Assembly (NCBI GenBank): GCA_035493955.1
Contig: DATJHI010000023.1
Coordinates: 62,001 to 126,000, forward strand
DNA length: 64,000 nucleotides
Reading direction: 5' to 3'
Source: NCED01 sp035493955
Lineage (GTDB): Bacteria > Pseudomonadota > Alphaproteobacteria > Caulobacterales > Caulobacteraceae
The notes under the pieces: generated by a model
The model's database searches: none
Told to the model about the DNA's origin: nothing
Seen by the model: only the letters and a program-made list of their open reading frames with translations
Program-made: the position numbers and the translations under genes
Shown: in pieces, positions 43,684 to 53,015 of the stretch
Position numbering within the stretch: position 1 is the first letter of the stretch
How the letters are laid out: the number at the start of each line of letters is the position of its first letter

Positions 43684-44523
43684 ATGCAAGAGCGCCCAGG
43701 AATGAGCCGCCCCCGCCTGCGCTGGACGAGCGCCGCCCTGATCGCCGCCATGACGGTTTCCGCGGCGATGTTCCAGCCTCTGGCCTCGCAGGCCCGGGCG
43801 GCGGCGGGGCCGCCGGATTTCACCGGTGTCTGGAGCCGGTATCCCGATCCGCTCATCTCCAACTACGTCAAGAACGCCCCTCCGGCCGATCCGCGGTTTG
43901 CGACGCCCCGGCAGCCGGCGCCGCCGCTGAAGCCGAAGTATCAGGCGATCTGGGACGCCAGGCTGAAGGAACTGCGCGCCGCGGACGAACGGGGCGAGGC
44001 CATCGCCAGCAAGGCGGTCGAGTGCCTGCCCACCGGCATGCCGACCCTGATGCGCGACGTCTGGCCGATCGAGATCCTGCAGACCCCCAAGCAGATCAAC
44101 ATCACCCAGGAACTCTATACCCAGACGCGGCGGATCTACATGAACGAGAAGCAAAAGCCGCTGGATGAGCTGGAGCTTGGATACTACGGCAATTCTGTCG
44201 GGCATTGGGAGGGCCAGACCCTGGTCGTCGACACCCTCGGGATCAAGGACACCGTCAGGACCATCGCCATGGCCGGTCGCGACGTTCCCCACAGCAACGA
44301 CATGCGTATCGTCGAAAAGATAAAGTTCGTGGCTCCTGATTTCATTCAGGACGAGCTCACCGTGATCGATCCGGAGGTGCTCCAGAAGCCCTGGACCTAC
44401 GTCACGTCATACAAGCGCCTGCCGGAGACCAGGATGGTCGAGTACGTTTGCGACCACAACAGGGAATACATCGACGCCAACGGCATCCAGAAGCGCGCCG
44501 ATGCGGAGGCGCCGCCGAAATGA
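43684..44523 (+). CDS. exported WEG-family protein, 279 residues
   Basis: Signal peptide (AMFQPLASQARA), then GPPDFTGVWSRYPDPL. ECLPTGMPTLMRDVWPIEIL matches the middle motif of the paralogues and GHWEGQTLVVDTLGIKD is the core, followed by PHSNDMRIVEKIKF and IDPEVLQKPWTYV. A GGAGAAACCCCG site lies before the ATG. Partner of DUF6152-like copy 4. Role unknown. Confidence 0.77.
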   Translation: MQERPGMSRPRLRWTSAALIAAMTVSAAMFQPLASQARAAAGPPDFTGVWSRYPDPLISNYVKNAPPADPRFATPRQPAPPLKPKYQAIWDARLKELRAADERGEAIASKAVECLPTGMPTLMRDVWPIEILQTPKQINITQELYTQTRRIYMNEKQKPLDELELGYYGNSVGHWEGQTLVVDTLGIKDTVRTIAMAGRDVPHSNDMRIVEKIKFVAPDFIQDELTVIDPEVLQKPWTYVTSYKRLPETRMVEYVCDHNREYIDANGIQKRADAEAPPK

Positions 44524-44698
44524 CTCGATGGGCTGTCGCTCGGCGCGGCCGCCGTCCCAAGCGCCGGGCCCGGCCAATGGGTCCTTGGCGGCTGATCCAT
44601 CACCTGCCGACCGGAGAGGAACCCCCGGCCCGCGGATCGGGTTCTCCTGGCGCGGGACGGGTGTCCCCAGCGAACCCACCAGACAAGCGGAGGTCGCC

Positions 44699-45136
44699 AT
44701 GAAGGTGAGCGAATGCATGACGCGCGAGGTTCGTCTCGCCAATCCCGAGCAGACCATACGCCAGGCCGCCCTGGCGATGGCCGAGTGCGACGCAGGAATC
44801 CTGCCGGTCCAGGAGAACGATCGGCTCGTCGGCATGATCACGGATCGGGACATCGCCGTGCGCGCCGTGGCCGAGGGCAAGGGGCCCGACGCCAAGGTCC
44901 GCGACGTCATGAGCGCGGAGATCAAATACTGTTTCGACGATCAGCCGGTCAAAGACGTCCTGCGCAACATGAGCGAACTGCAGGTCCGCCGGATGCCCGT
45001 GCTCAACCGCGACAAGCGGCTGGTGGGCATACTGTCTCTGGCCGACGTGGCGACCAGCGGCGAGGCGGCGCGCAGCGGCCAAGCGCTCTGCGACATTGCC
45101 CGGCCCGGCGGCCAGCACTCGCAGACGCATCACTGA
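44699..45136 (+). CDS. two-CBS-domain protein
   Basis: A 145-residue protein made of two CBS motifs: VSECMTREVRLANPEQTIRQ and ITDRDIAVRAV, then VRDVMSAEIKYCF and VLNRDKRLVGILSLADVA. The pair binds adenine nucleotides and usually senses energy state. GGAGG lies 6-10 bases before the ATG, deciding the start over the longer frame from 44501. Ends in a His-rich tail (QHSQTHH). Confidence 0.9.
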   Translation: MKVSECMTREVRLANPEQTIRQAALAMAECDAGILPVQENDRLVGMITDRDIAVRAVAEGKGPDAKVRDVMSAEIKYCFDDQPVKDVLRNMSELQVRRMPVLNRDKRLVGILSLADVATSGEAARSGQALCDIARPGGQHSQTHH

Positions 45137-45194
45137 CGGGACGGGTGGCGGACGCCGCGAGCATCGCCCGGGAGGCGCCGCTTGGTCCGTCCGC

Positions 45195-46130
45195 CTATTT
45201 GGCAAATTCCACGTAGAGGCCGTCGAGCCGTCCCGGGTCGGTCCAGTCGTGGAATTTCCTGAGGTCCCAACCCGCGCCCAGGTCGTCGACCTTGAGCGTG
45301 GCCAGCAGTTCGCTCTTGGGCACGCCCGCCTTGACCGCCGCGCGGAGCCGCTCGATCAAGGTGTCCAGCTTGGTGCGGTCGGCCTCGAACTCGGCCCGGC
45401 TCACGATCGCGTCGCCGTGGCCGGGGATCAGGGTGTCGAAGTCTAGCTTGGCCAATTCGGCCCAGTTCTGTTTCATGCCCATGAGGCTGCCGCCGTTCTC
45501 CCAGTCGACGTTGGGCGCGCTGGGGAACATGTTGTCGCCTGCGGCCACGACCTTCTCGTCGGGGAAATAGACGACCGAATCCGAGGCGGTGTGAGCCGGG
45601 TGGAGAGCATAGGCCGTGGCCGTGGCTCCCTTCAGCTTCACCGTATAGGTCTTGGCGAAGCTGATGTCCGGCGCGGGCGAACGCGGATCGCCGACATGGA
45701 GCTTGTAGGTCGCGACCAGCTTTTTATAGTCGTCCGAGGCGATGGTCTTGGCCCCGGCCGCCTGGAAGCGGGCGGCGTTGCCCGAATGGTCGTTGTGGAC
45801 GTGGGTGATGAACACGTACTTGATCGGCTTGTCGCTGACGCTGCGGATCTTCTCCATCAGGTCCTGGTAGTAGTTGTCGCCCCCCAGCTTGGTGTCGACC
45901 ACGATCAACCCGTCGTCCGCCACGCGCACGGTGACCGTCCCGCCGTTGCCGAACACCCTGTAGAGGCCCGGCTTGACCTGGTGCACGGCGACCGGGACGA
46001 AGGGCCGAGCTGCGCGCGCCGCAGGCGCAGGGGCGCCAGGGCCCGGCGGCGGAGCGTCCTGGGCCAGGACCATGGGGGCCGCGGCGCTGAAGGTGGTGAG
46101 CGCGACAGCGCCGATCAGGAATTTGAACAT
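45195..46130 (-). CDS. exported metallo-beta-lactamase-fold hydrolase
   Basis: A 311-residue MBL protein with an intact site: ITHVHNDHSGNAARF, HPAHTASDSVVYF, VVAAGDNMFPSAP and LIPGHGDAI. A signal peptide ends near VLAQD, then a Pro-rich linker. Probably a zinc hydrolase of an ester or lactone in the periplasm. A TTG at 46145 is in frame, but the ATG with GGGAG at 8 bases is better. Its stop is near the convergent CBS gene. Confidence 0.86.
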   Translation of the reverse strand: MFKFLIGAVALTTFSAAAPMVLAQDAPPPGPGAPAPAARAARPFVPVAVHQVKPGLYRVFGNGGTVTVRVADDGLIVVDTKLGGDNYYQDLMEKIRSVSDKPIKYVFITHVHNDHSGNAARFQAAGAKTIASDDYKKLVATYKLHVGDPRSPAPDISFAKTYTVKLKGATATAYALHPAHTASDSVVYFPDEKVVAAGDNMFPSAPNVDWENGGSLMGMKQNWAELAKLDFDTLIPGHGDAIVSRAEFEADRTKLDTLIERLRAAVKAGVPKSELLATLKVDDLGAGWDLRKFHDWTDPGRLDGLYVEFAK

Positions 46131-46152
46131 GAGGTCGACTCCCAATTCCGGC

Positions 46153-49023
46153 TCAATATTTCATCCGCAGGCCGAAGGTATAGTAGCGGCCGACCATGTC
46201 GTCGCTTGCGACCGCGGGATTGCTTGTCCCCGGAGAGGCGGTCGAGGTCCCTGGCCAGATCCGCGGGGTCTGGTTCAGGAGATTGTCCACAGTCACGAAC
46301 GCCTGGATCGAATGGCCCGCGGCCTTGAAATCATAATTCAGGCCAATGTCGTGGTAGAAGATCGAGGGCAGAGGCGGGTCGGCATAGAACTGGGTCGGGT
46401 TTCCGCTTAGGGCCAGTCCGCTATAGTAGCGCATCTGCCAGTTGAGCGTCACCGCCCCCAGTTTGTAGCTTATGTCGGTGGTCACGCGATTGACCGAGAA
46501 GCTCACCGTGCCGCCATTTCCCGCCACGCCCGCGGATTGGACGAGAACCGCGGTCGGATAGGCCCGGGTCTTCATCGACGGCTGATAGGCGTACAGCAGC
46601 CGCATATCGACACGACCCGGCACGCTCTTGAGTACATCGGCTACGTCGAAATTATAGCTGGCCTCGACGTCCACGCCGTGGGTGTAGGTCTGGGCGGCGT
46701 TGATCGTATAGTTGGTGACATAGGTCAGACGGTTGGTCACCGGGTCACGGGGGCCCATCACCGAACAGACCGGAGACGTCCCGTTGGAATTGAAGCATTC
46801 CTGCAGGACGGCGGCCTGGCTTCCGTTCACGGCGGACAGGGCGTTGGCGATGTCGATGTTGTAGTAGTCCACCGACATCCGCAGGCGCGGGACGAAGGAC
46901 GGCGAATAGACGAAGCCCGCCGTGGTGGTCCGCGCCACCTCGGGGACCAGGTTGGGGTTGCCGCCGTTCCGCGACAGCGTCGCATAGGACTGGTTGATGA
47001 ACGGGTCGCTGACCGTGACGTTCAAGATGGCGGGCGGCGCGAACAGATCGTTCAGGGTGGGGGCGCGGATGTCCCGGGATTCCGTCCAGCGGATGCGCAG
47101 GTCGTCGGTCGGCTGGTAGTTCAGGCCGTACTTCCAGGTCCAGGCTTCGCCGCTGGTGCTGTAATTGGTGTAACGGACGGCGCCGTTGGCTTCGAGGGAC
47201 TTGATCAGCGGCGCATTGGCCAGCAGCGGGAAGACCGTCTCGGCGCTGGTTTCGAAGACGTGGTTCCGGCCCTGGCTGGCGCCCTGGACATTGTAGGCCC
47301 AGACCGAGTTCAGCCCCAGCGCGCCCGCGGGCGGCTTGTTCTGCAGGGCGCTGTAGCTCGGAACCGCCAACGGATCGACGCTGCTGACCTGGGCCAGGCT
47401 TTGGCTGCGGTATTCGGCGTTGAGGGCCACCGAGACCGGCCCGGCCCAGTTATTGAAAACGGGACCGGAGACGTTGGCCTCGAAATCGTCGAGCTTGTTG
47501 ACGGCCTGCCACCGGGTGTTCTTGTAGATGAAGGCCTTGGCCGCGGCGCTGACATTGCCGACGCCGAACAGGTCGACCGGGGCGCATCCGGGATACAGGC
47601 CCGCATTGGCGGTGGTGCTGACCCGGCAGACGATATTGCCGCTGGAGTCCCTGACCGCGTCGACCGCCGCGTAGAGGTTCGGATAGTTGATGTTGTTGTT
47701 GGTGCGCGAGCGCACGCGCGCTTCGCCGTGGGTGTAATAGGCGTCCCAGTTGAACTTGCTGAACACCGAACCGGTCAGCCCGGCGGTGAAGTTCAGCGCG
47801 TCGGTCATCTGGTCCAAGGTGGAGTCCTTGGCCAGGTCGCGCGCCAGGCGGCTCAGGGTAAAGCTGTTGGCCCCGAGCAGGGCCTTTTCCGTCGCCGTCA
47901 GGTACGGGTTGTCGTTGGTGATGGTGAAGGTCGACGCCGTCGCGTTGGAGGCGTGCTGGCCGAGGACCTGCGTTTCGGCCAAGCCGAGTTGCACATAGCC
48001 GGTCAGAGCGCTGGCGAGCTGGTATTCGAACCGCCCGAACGCTTGGTTGGTGCGCGTCGGCGACGTCATGTTGACGTCGGTGAAGTAGCCGCCGTCGCCG
48101 CCGATAGCGAGGTTGGCCACGGTCGTGGCCGTCCCCGGATTGAACGCCCCCAAGGATCCGTCGGGAAGGAACTGCTGCCCCCTGAACGGCCCGGTGAGGG
48201 CAAGACCGCCAAAGGAGGTGTTCGAGGTGCGAGCGTTTTGCACCAGGGTGTACGGATTGGTCTGGCTGCCCACCGGGCCGACGCCGGTGGCCCCGACATA
48301 AACCGGAATGGAGGCGGCCCACGGACGGTCTTCGTGCGCGCGTATGCCGTTGTTCTGGTAGCGCTCGGCGCTCCAGATCAGATGGCCCCGATCCGTGATG
48401 TCGCCGCCCCCGGCCACGCCGAGACGATAGGAATTGGCGTCGCCATAAGTGGACGTGCCGTACTGCGCCACCGCCTTCAGGCCGTTGAAGTGCTTGTCGA
48501 GGACGAAATTGACCACGCCGGTGACGGCGTCGGAGCCGTAGACGGCCGAGGCGCCGCCGGTGACCACGTCCACCCGCTGGACCAGCATCTGCGGCAGCGT
48601 ATTGACGTCGACCAGGCCGTTGACGGAGGTCGAGGGCACGCGGCGGCTGTCCATCAGGATCAGGGTGCGCGGCAGGCCGAAGGCGCGCAGGTTCAGGAAG
48701 TTGCCCCCGAACACGCTGGGCGCGCCGCCGACGCTGCCGTTGGCGGCGGTGAAGGTGGAGAACGAGAACTGGGGCAGCTTGTTCAAGCCGTCGGGAATGC
48801 TCGACGGCGTGGTTTGCTGAAGCTGCTCGATCGGCGCCACGGTCATCGGCGTGGGAGCGGCGTAGCCATTGCGCACGATCCGCGAACCGGTGACGACCAC
48901 GGCGTCAAGTTGAGCCGGCTGCGGGGCCTGGGCCGCCGCCGCGGCTGGAGCCGCCAAGGCCGGCTCCGCCTGCAGCAGAGCGCCGATGGCCGTCATGCCC
49001 AATAGCATCCCAAGGCGAGTCAT
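46153..49023 (-). CDS. TonB-dependent outer-membrane receptor, large
   Basis: A 956-residue receptor. Signal peptide (ALLQAEPALAAP), TonB box region VVVTGSRIVRNGYA, plug with PSSIPDGLNKLPQF and SVNGLVDVNTLPQMLVQRVD, and a barrel ending GRYYTFGLRMKY. Such large receptors are typical of Caulobacterales and sphingomonads for plant-derived or aromatic substrates. Just upstream of the exported MBL gene on the same strand (22-base gap), suggesting one transcript. Substrate unknown. Confidence 0.9.
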   Translation of the reverse strand: MTRLGMLLGMTAIGALLQAEPALAAPAAAAAQAPQPAQLDAVVVTGSRIVRNGYAAPTPMTVAPIEQLQQTTPSSIPDGLNKLPQFSFSTFTAANGSVGGAPSVFGGNFLNLRAFGLPRTLILMDSRRVPSTSVNGLVDVNTLPQMLVQRVDVVTGGASAVYGSDAVTGVVNFVLDKHFNGLKAVAQYGTSTYGDANSYRLGVAGGGDITDRGHLIWSAERYQNNGIRAHEDRPWAASIPVYVGATGVGPVGSQTNPYTLVQNARTSNTSFGGLALTGPFRGQQFLPDGSLGAFNPGTATTVANLAIGGDGGYFTDVNMTSPTRTNQAFGRFEYQLASALTGYVQLGLAETQVLGQHASNATASTFTITNDNPYLTATEKALLGANSFTLSRLARDLAKDSTLDQMTDALNFTAGLTGSVFSKFNWDAYYTHGEARVRSRTNNNINYPNLYAAVDAVRDSSGNIVCRVSTTANAGLYPGCAPVDLFGVGNVSAAAKAFIYKNTRWQAVNKLDDFEANVSGPVFNNWAGPVSVALNAEYRSQSLAQVSSVDPLAVPSYSALQNKPPAGALGLNSVWAYNVQGASQGRNHVFETSAETVFPLLANAPLIKSLEANGAVRYTNYSTSGEAWTWKYGLNYQPTDDLRIRWTESRDIRAPTLNDLFAPPAILNVTVSDPFINQSYATLSRNGGNPNLVPEVARTTTAGFVYSPSFVPRLRMSVDYYNIDIANALSAVNGSQAAVLQECFNSNGTSPVCSVMGPRDPVTNRLTYVTNYTINAAQTYTHGVDVEASYNFDVADVLKSVPGRVDMRLLYAYQPSMKTRAYPTAVLVQSAGVAGNGGTVSFSVNRVTTDISYKLGAVTLNWQMRYYSGLALSGNPTQFYADPPLPSIFYHDIGLNYDFKAAGHSIQAFVTVDNLLNQTPRIWPGTSTASPGTSNPAVASDDMVGRYYTFGLRMKY

Positions 49024-49291
49024 GTTTCCCCCCGTTCTGACCGTTCCTCGTGGGACGGTAACTGGACATAGACGTCCTGCCCGCGTGTCCCGGAAACGAG
49101 GGCGACGGTTTTTTTGCGTCGTCATCCGCCGGAGGCTTTTGTTGTTATGGGAGCGCCGCGTCGCCGCTTGGACCCCGCGCAGGATTTTCATCGCCGCGTC
49201 AGCGCCATCAGCGGGTGCGAAGAGAGGGTCGAGGGTCGAAAGCGGCCCTGATGACCCGCTCGTTTAAGCCTTACGGATACTTGCCGAAGGA
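49024..49291. other. region between the TonB receptor and selD
   Basis: Contains the receptor's upstream region; a run of seven T's near 49110 and GC-rich flanks are seen, but no clear promoter or gene. Confidence 0.35.
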
Positions 49292-50362
49292 TCAGGCGCG
49301 TCTTGTTAGTTGGATCTGCGCGGGTCCCGGCTCGAAACGGCCCACCACCGCAGAATGGGTGAAACCCCGGGCGGCGAGAAGCTCCAGGGCGCCCGCGACC
49401 TGCGCGGGATCGACCGCGACCAGCAACCCCCCGCTTGTCTGCGGATCGCACAGGATGTCCCGCTTCCAGTCGGCAAGGGCGTCGGCGCCATGAACGGCAT
49501 CGCCATAGCTGGCCCAATTGCGGCCGCTGGCGCCCGTACGCACCCCGGCCCGCGCCAAGTCTTCCACGCCGGGCAGCACGGCCGGTCCGTCGGCGAAGAG
49601 GACGGCGGTCAGGTTCGCGCCTCTCGCCATCTCGAGCGCATGGCCGAGCAGTCCGAAACCCGTGATGTCGGTCATCGCATGCACCCCGCCTAGGGCCGCG
49701 AGGTCCGGGCCGACGGCGTTGAGCTGGGTGGTGGATGCGATCAGCGCGTCGTAGCCGGCGCGGTCCAGCCGCTCCTGCTTGAAGGCCGCGCTGAGGATGC
49801 CCACGCCAAGCGCCTTGGTCAGCACCAGCACATCGCCGGGGCGCCCGGCGCGGTTGGTGAGGATCCGGTCCGGCCGGGCCAGGCCTATGGCCACGAGGCC
49901 GTAGATCGGCTCGACGCTGTCGATGGAATGACCGCCGGCCACGGGGATGCCGGCCTCGGCGCACACCGAGGCGCCGCCGGCGAGGATGGCGCCGATGGTC
50001 TCCAGCGGCAGAACGTTCACGGGCATCCCGACGATGGCCAGGGCGAACAACGGCCGCGCGCCCATGGCGTAGATGTCGGACAGGGCGTTGGTCGCGGCGA
50101 TGCGGCCGAAGGCGAAGGGATCGTCGACCACGGGCATGAAGAAGTCGGTGGTGGCGACGATGGCCTGGCCGTCGTCGAGCTTCCACACGGCCGCGTCGTC
50201 TGACGTCTCCGTGCCGACCAGCAGGCCCGGAAAGGCCGCGGCTGCCGGCGTCTTGGCCAGGATCTGCTGCAGCACCGCAGGCGCGATCTTGCAGCCGCAT
50301 CCACCGCCGTGGGCCAGGCTGGTCAGCCGGACGGGCTGGAGGTTCGGGCTTGCATCATCCAT
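49292..50362 (-). CDS. selD: selenide, water dikinase
   Basis: A 356-residue SelD making selenophosphate from selenide and ATP. The N-terminal catalytic GGGCGCKIAP contains Cys-x-Cys rather than selenocysteine (both TGC codons). ATTDFFMPVVDDPFAFGRIA and SDIYAMGARPLFAL carry the Asp ligands for Mg and ATP. Divergent from selU with 72 bases between. selA/selB are not in the window; selenium may be used for tRNA 2-selenouridine only, or also for selenoproteins elsewhere. Confidence 0.94.
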   Translation of the reverse strand: MDDASPNLQPVRLTSLAHGGGCGCKIAPAVLQQILAKTPAAAAFPGLLVGTETSDDAAVWKLDDGQAIVATTDFFMPVVDDPFAFGRIAATNALSDIYAMGARPLFALAIVGMPVNVLPLETIGAILAGGASVCAEAGIPVAGGHSIDSVEPIYGLVAIGLARPDRILTNRAGRPGDVLVLTKALGVGILSAAFKQERLDRAGYDALIASTTQLNAVGPDLAALGGVHAMTDITGFGLLGHALEMARGANLTAVLFADGPAVLPGVEDLARAGVRTGASGRNWASYGDAVHGADALADWKRDILCDPQTSGGLLVAVDPAQVAGALELLAARGFTHSAVVGRFEPGPAQIQLTRRA

Positions 50363-50434
50363 GGGACGCCTTGAGGTTCGTGGATCGCGCGGCGTGGATA
50401 TATAGCAACCGCATGAGACGAGTCCGATCCGAAC
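50363..50434. promoter_or_regulatory. divergent selD/selU promoter region
   Basis: 72 bases between the divergent starts of selD and selU. Contains GCATGAGACGAGTC and TATATAGCAACC stretches; the TATATAG at 50397-50403 could be a -10 for either direction. Close coupling suggests co-control of selenium genes. No riboswitch or SECIS-like structure was recognised. Confidence 0.45.
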
Positions 50435-51496
50435 ATGGCTGAGGTTGGCGTGGCCCGGGACGCCGAGCCGGCGACGCTCGCGGGCTTCGATGTGATCATC
50501 GACGCGCGTAGTCCCGGCGAGTTCGCCATCGACCACATCCCCGGCGCGGTGAACCTGCCCGTGCTGGCCGACGCCGAGCGGGCCGAGGTGGGAACGATCT
50601 ACGTCCAGGAGTCGCCTTTCAAGGCCCGCCGCGTCGGCGGGGCCTATGTGGCGCGCAATGTCGCGCGGCACATAGAGGCGGTGATGGCCGACTGGCCGGC
50701 CTCGCTTCAGCCGCTGGTCTATTGCTGGCGCGGCGGGATGCGCTCCAATTCCATGGCCGTGATCCTGGCTTCCGTCGGCTGGCGGACCAGCGTGATGGCC
50801 GGCGGCTATCGCACCTATCGCCGCCGGGTGGTGCAGCGGCTCTACGACGACGAGCCGCTTCCCAAGGTCGTGCTGCTTGACGGTCATACCGGCAGCGGCA
50901 AGACCGAGGTCCTGGGGCGGCTCCCGGCGCACGGCGTGCAGACCCTGGACCTCGAGGACCTGGCCGCGCACCGCGGTTCCCTGTTCGGCGCCTTGCCGGG
51001 GCGGGCGCAACCCAGCCAGAAGCTGTTCGAGAGCCGCCTCCTGGCCGCCGTGGAGGGGCTGGACTGGTCGCGCCCAGTGGTGGTGGAGGCGGAGTCCAGC
51101 AAGATCGGCCAGCTGATCACGCCGCCCGTCCTGTGGCGCGCCATGGAAGCCGCGCCGCGTGTCGTGTTGACGGCGCCGGTGGAGGCGCGCGCCCGCTACC
51201 TGGCGCGGACTTACGCCGACTTGGGCGATGACCCCGAGAACCTGATCGCCCTGTTGTCGCGCCTGCCCGACCCGGTCGGGCGCAAGCGATTGGAGGCCTG
51301 GACCGCCATGGCGCGGGCTGGCGACCTGCAGGCTCTGGCGGCGGCGCTGATCGAGGCCCACTACGATCCGGCCTACCGCCGGTCCGGCCGCAAGGCGGAC
51401 GGCGCCGTGATAGGGGAGGCCCTGTTGACCCGCCTGGACGCGGAGGCGTTCGAGCAGGCGGCGAGGACGGTGGCGGGAATGGCCGCTTCCGTTTAA
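50435..51496 (+). CDS. selU: tRNA 2-selenouridine synthase
   Basis: A 353-residue SelU (YbbB/MnmH). The N-terminal rhodanese domain has VIIDARSPGEFAIDHIPGA and its active Cys in YCWRGGMRSNSM; the C-terminal P-loop is LDGHTGSGKTEVL. It converts 2-thiouridine at the wobble base of some tRNAs through a geranylated intermediate to 2-selenouridine, using selenophosphate from SelD. Length and motifs are normal. Confidence 0.94.
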   Translation: MAEVGVARDAEPATLAGFDVIIDARSPGEFAIDHIPGAVNLPVLADAERAEVGTIYVQESPFKARRVGGAYVARNVARHIEAVMADWPASLQPLVYCWRGGMRSNSMAVILASVGWRTSVMAGGYRTYRRRVVQRLYDDEPLPKVVLLDGHTGSGKTEVLGRLPAHGVQTLDLEDLAAHRGSLFGALPGRAQPSQKLFESRLLAAVEGLDWSRPVVVEAESSKIGQLITPPVLWRAMEAAPRVVLTAPVEARARYLARTYADLGDDPENLIALLSRLPDPVGRKRLEAWTAMARAGDLQALAAALIEAHYDPAYRRSGRKADGAVIGEALLTRLDAEAFEQAARTVAGMAASV

Positions 51497-51505
51497 GACG
51501 GTTGC

Positions 51506-52555
51506 ATGATCGCAGCTCGCAAGACCGGCGCCGTCCCCCAGGTCGCGACCTTCATCGTCCTCGCGGTGGCGGGCCTGCTGTATGTGAAATGGCTCCCGTA
51601 CTACAACCGAGCCTTCGTCGCGGCCGCCCACCACTCGATCGGCCAGTCCATCCTGATGGGCAAGGCGGCCGCGGCGCCGGCGCCTTCGCTTGATGCGGCG
51701 CTGGCTTACGCACTGGCCTATGGCAAGGCGATCTGGCAGGCGATGGTGCTGGGGCTGCTCCTGGGGTCCGCCATCCAGGCGCTGTTGCCCGCCCAGTGGG
51801 TGACGCGGCTGCTCGGCCACAGCCGGTTCGCCAGCGCCTTGGCGGGCGGCATGCTCTCGCTTCCCGGCATGATGTGCACCTGCTGCGCCGCGCCGGTGGT
51901 TATCGGGCTGCGCCAGCGCCGGGCCGCTCCGGGCGCCGCCATCGCCTTCTGGCTCGGCAATTCCGTGCTGAATCCGGCGACCCTGGTGTTCATGGGTTTC
52001 GTGCTGGGATGGCGCTGGTCGGCGCTGCGGCTGGTCTTGGGCGCGACCATGGTGTTTGGCCTGGGGCATCTGGCGAACCGGATGACATCTGCGCAGGAGG
52101 CAGACCAGGCCGAAACAGCGCTGGCGGGTCTGGTCGAAGAACCGCAGAAGGCGCCGTTCCGGCGTTGGCTGATCATCCTGGGGCGCATGACGCTGCGGCT
52201 GATCCCGGAATATCTGGTCCTGGTCCTGCTGCTGGGCGCGACGCGGGCCTGGCTGTTTCCGGTGATCGGGCCGGAGATCGGCAACCATATCGGATGGATC
52301 GTAGCCTTCGCCGTCGCGGGTATGCTCTTCGTGATTCCCACCGCAGGCGAGGTGCCGATCATTCAGGCGATGCTGTCGCTAGGCCTGGGCGTCGGCCCGG
52401 CCGGTGCCTTGCTCATGACGCTGCCGCCGATCAGCCTGCCGTCCTTGGCGATGCTGGCCCGGTCTTTCCCGCCGCGAATCCTGGCCGTGGTCGTGGCGGC
52501 GGTCGTCCTGTTCGGGATAGCCGGGGGCGCAATAGCCGTCGGCTTGGGCTTCTGA
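51506..52555 (+). CDS. ArsP/DUF318-type permease, selenium-linked by context
   Basis: A 349-residue membrane protein with eight or more helices and SLPGMMCTCCAAPVVIGLRQ, the Cys-rich motif of the ArsP_1/DUF318 permease family, followed by FWLGNSVLNPATLVFMGFVL. A second half repeats the pattern (VIPTAGEVPIIQAM). Arsenic-linked members export organoarsenicals. The stop of selU lies 9 bases upstream, so it is likely in the selU operon; it might move a selenium compound. That role is inferred from context only. Confidence 0.75.
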   Translation: MIAARKTGAVPQVATFIVLAVAGLLYVKWLPYYNRAFVAAAHHSIGQSILMGKAAAAPAPSLDAALAYALAYGKAIWQAMVLGLLLGSAIQALLPAQWVTRLLGHSRFASALAGGMLSLPGMMCTCCAAPVVIGLRQRRAAPGAAIAFWLGNSVLNPATLVFMGFVLGWRWSALRLVLGATMVFGLGHLANRMTSAQEADQAETALAGLVEEPQKAPFRRWLIILGRMTLRLIPEYLVLVLLLGATRAWLFPVIGPEIGNHIGWIVAFAVAGMLFVIPTAGEVPIIQAMLSLGLGVGPAGALLMTLPPISLPSLAMLARSFPPRILAVVVAAVVLFGIAGGAIAVGLGF

Positions 52556-52641
52556 GCCTCCGGAGGGCGCCGTCAGGCCCAGCTCGCCTGCACCTTTGGA
52601 CGGCCGGCGCTGAGATTCTCCGGCTACCGCAGCGCGCGATC

Positions 52642-52989
52642 TCAGGCCGAGGGGCGAAGATCGGAGCGGGCCAGGCCCTCCTCGCCGGCCGCCGCCCGCG
52701 GCGCGCGCCGGTCGACCCGTCGGCCGCGCAGGCTCGTCACCGCATGGCAGATCACTGACAAGAGAAGGAAGACCGTCAGAAGGATGGCGTTGAACGGGCT
52801 CTTGGCCGCCGCCGCGCCGCTCAGAATGGTCGGCAGGATCGCCAGGGCGAGGGTCGAGAACAGCAACCCGGCCGCGTGCCACCGACGGTCGCCTCGGCTC
52901 TTGATGACGTTGCCATAGATGTAACAGCCGAAGCCGGCCAGGGCGCCGACGGTGCTGATGATGCTGAGGACGTGGATCGTGATCGACAT
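52642..52989 (-). CDS. small three-helix membrane protein
   Basis: A 115-residue protein with hydrophobic segments near residues 6-27, 42-60 and 66-87, a YIYGNVIKSRGDRR loop and a basic C-terminal tail (RRVDRRAPRAA). No family recognised. It follows the pseudopilin genes by 26 bases on the same strand and may be in the same transcript. Confidence 0.6.
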   Translation of the reverse strand: MSITIHVLSIISTVGALAGFGCYIYGNVIKSRGDRRWHAAGLLFSTLALAILPTILSGAAAAKSPFNAILLTVFLLLSVICHAVTSLRGRRVDRRAPRAAAGEEGLARSDLRPSA

Positions 52990-53015
52990 GGCATGGTCTC
53001 CAACGGATGCCGGAT

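Noticed and set aside
50270..50310. Possible selenocysteine in SelD
   Set aside because: Both residues of the GCGC motif are TGC cysteine codons, with no in-frame TGA.
49292..52288. Very long minus-strand frame (998 codons) across selD, selU and the permease
   Set aside because: Only the part up to 50362 matches SelD; the rest is antisense to selU and the permease, with shadow-frame composition.
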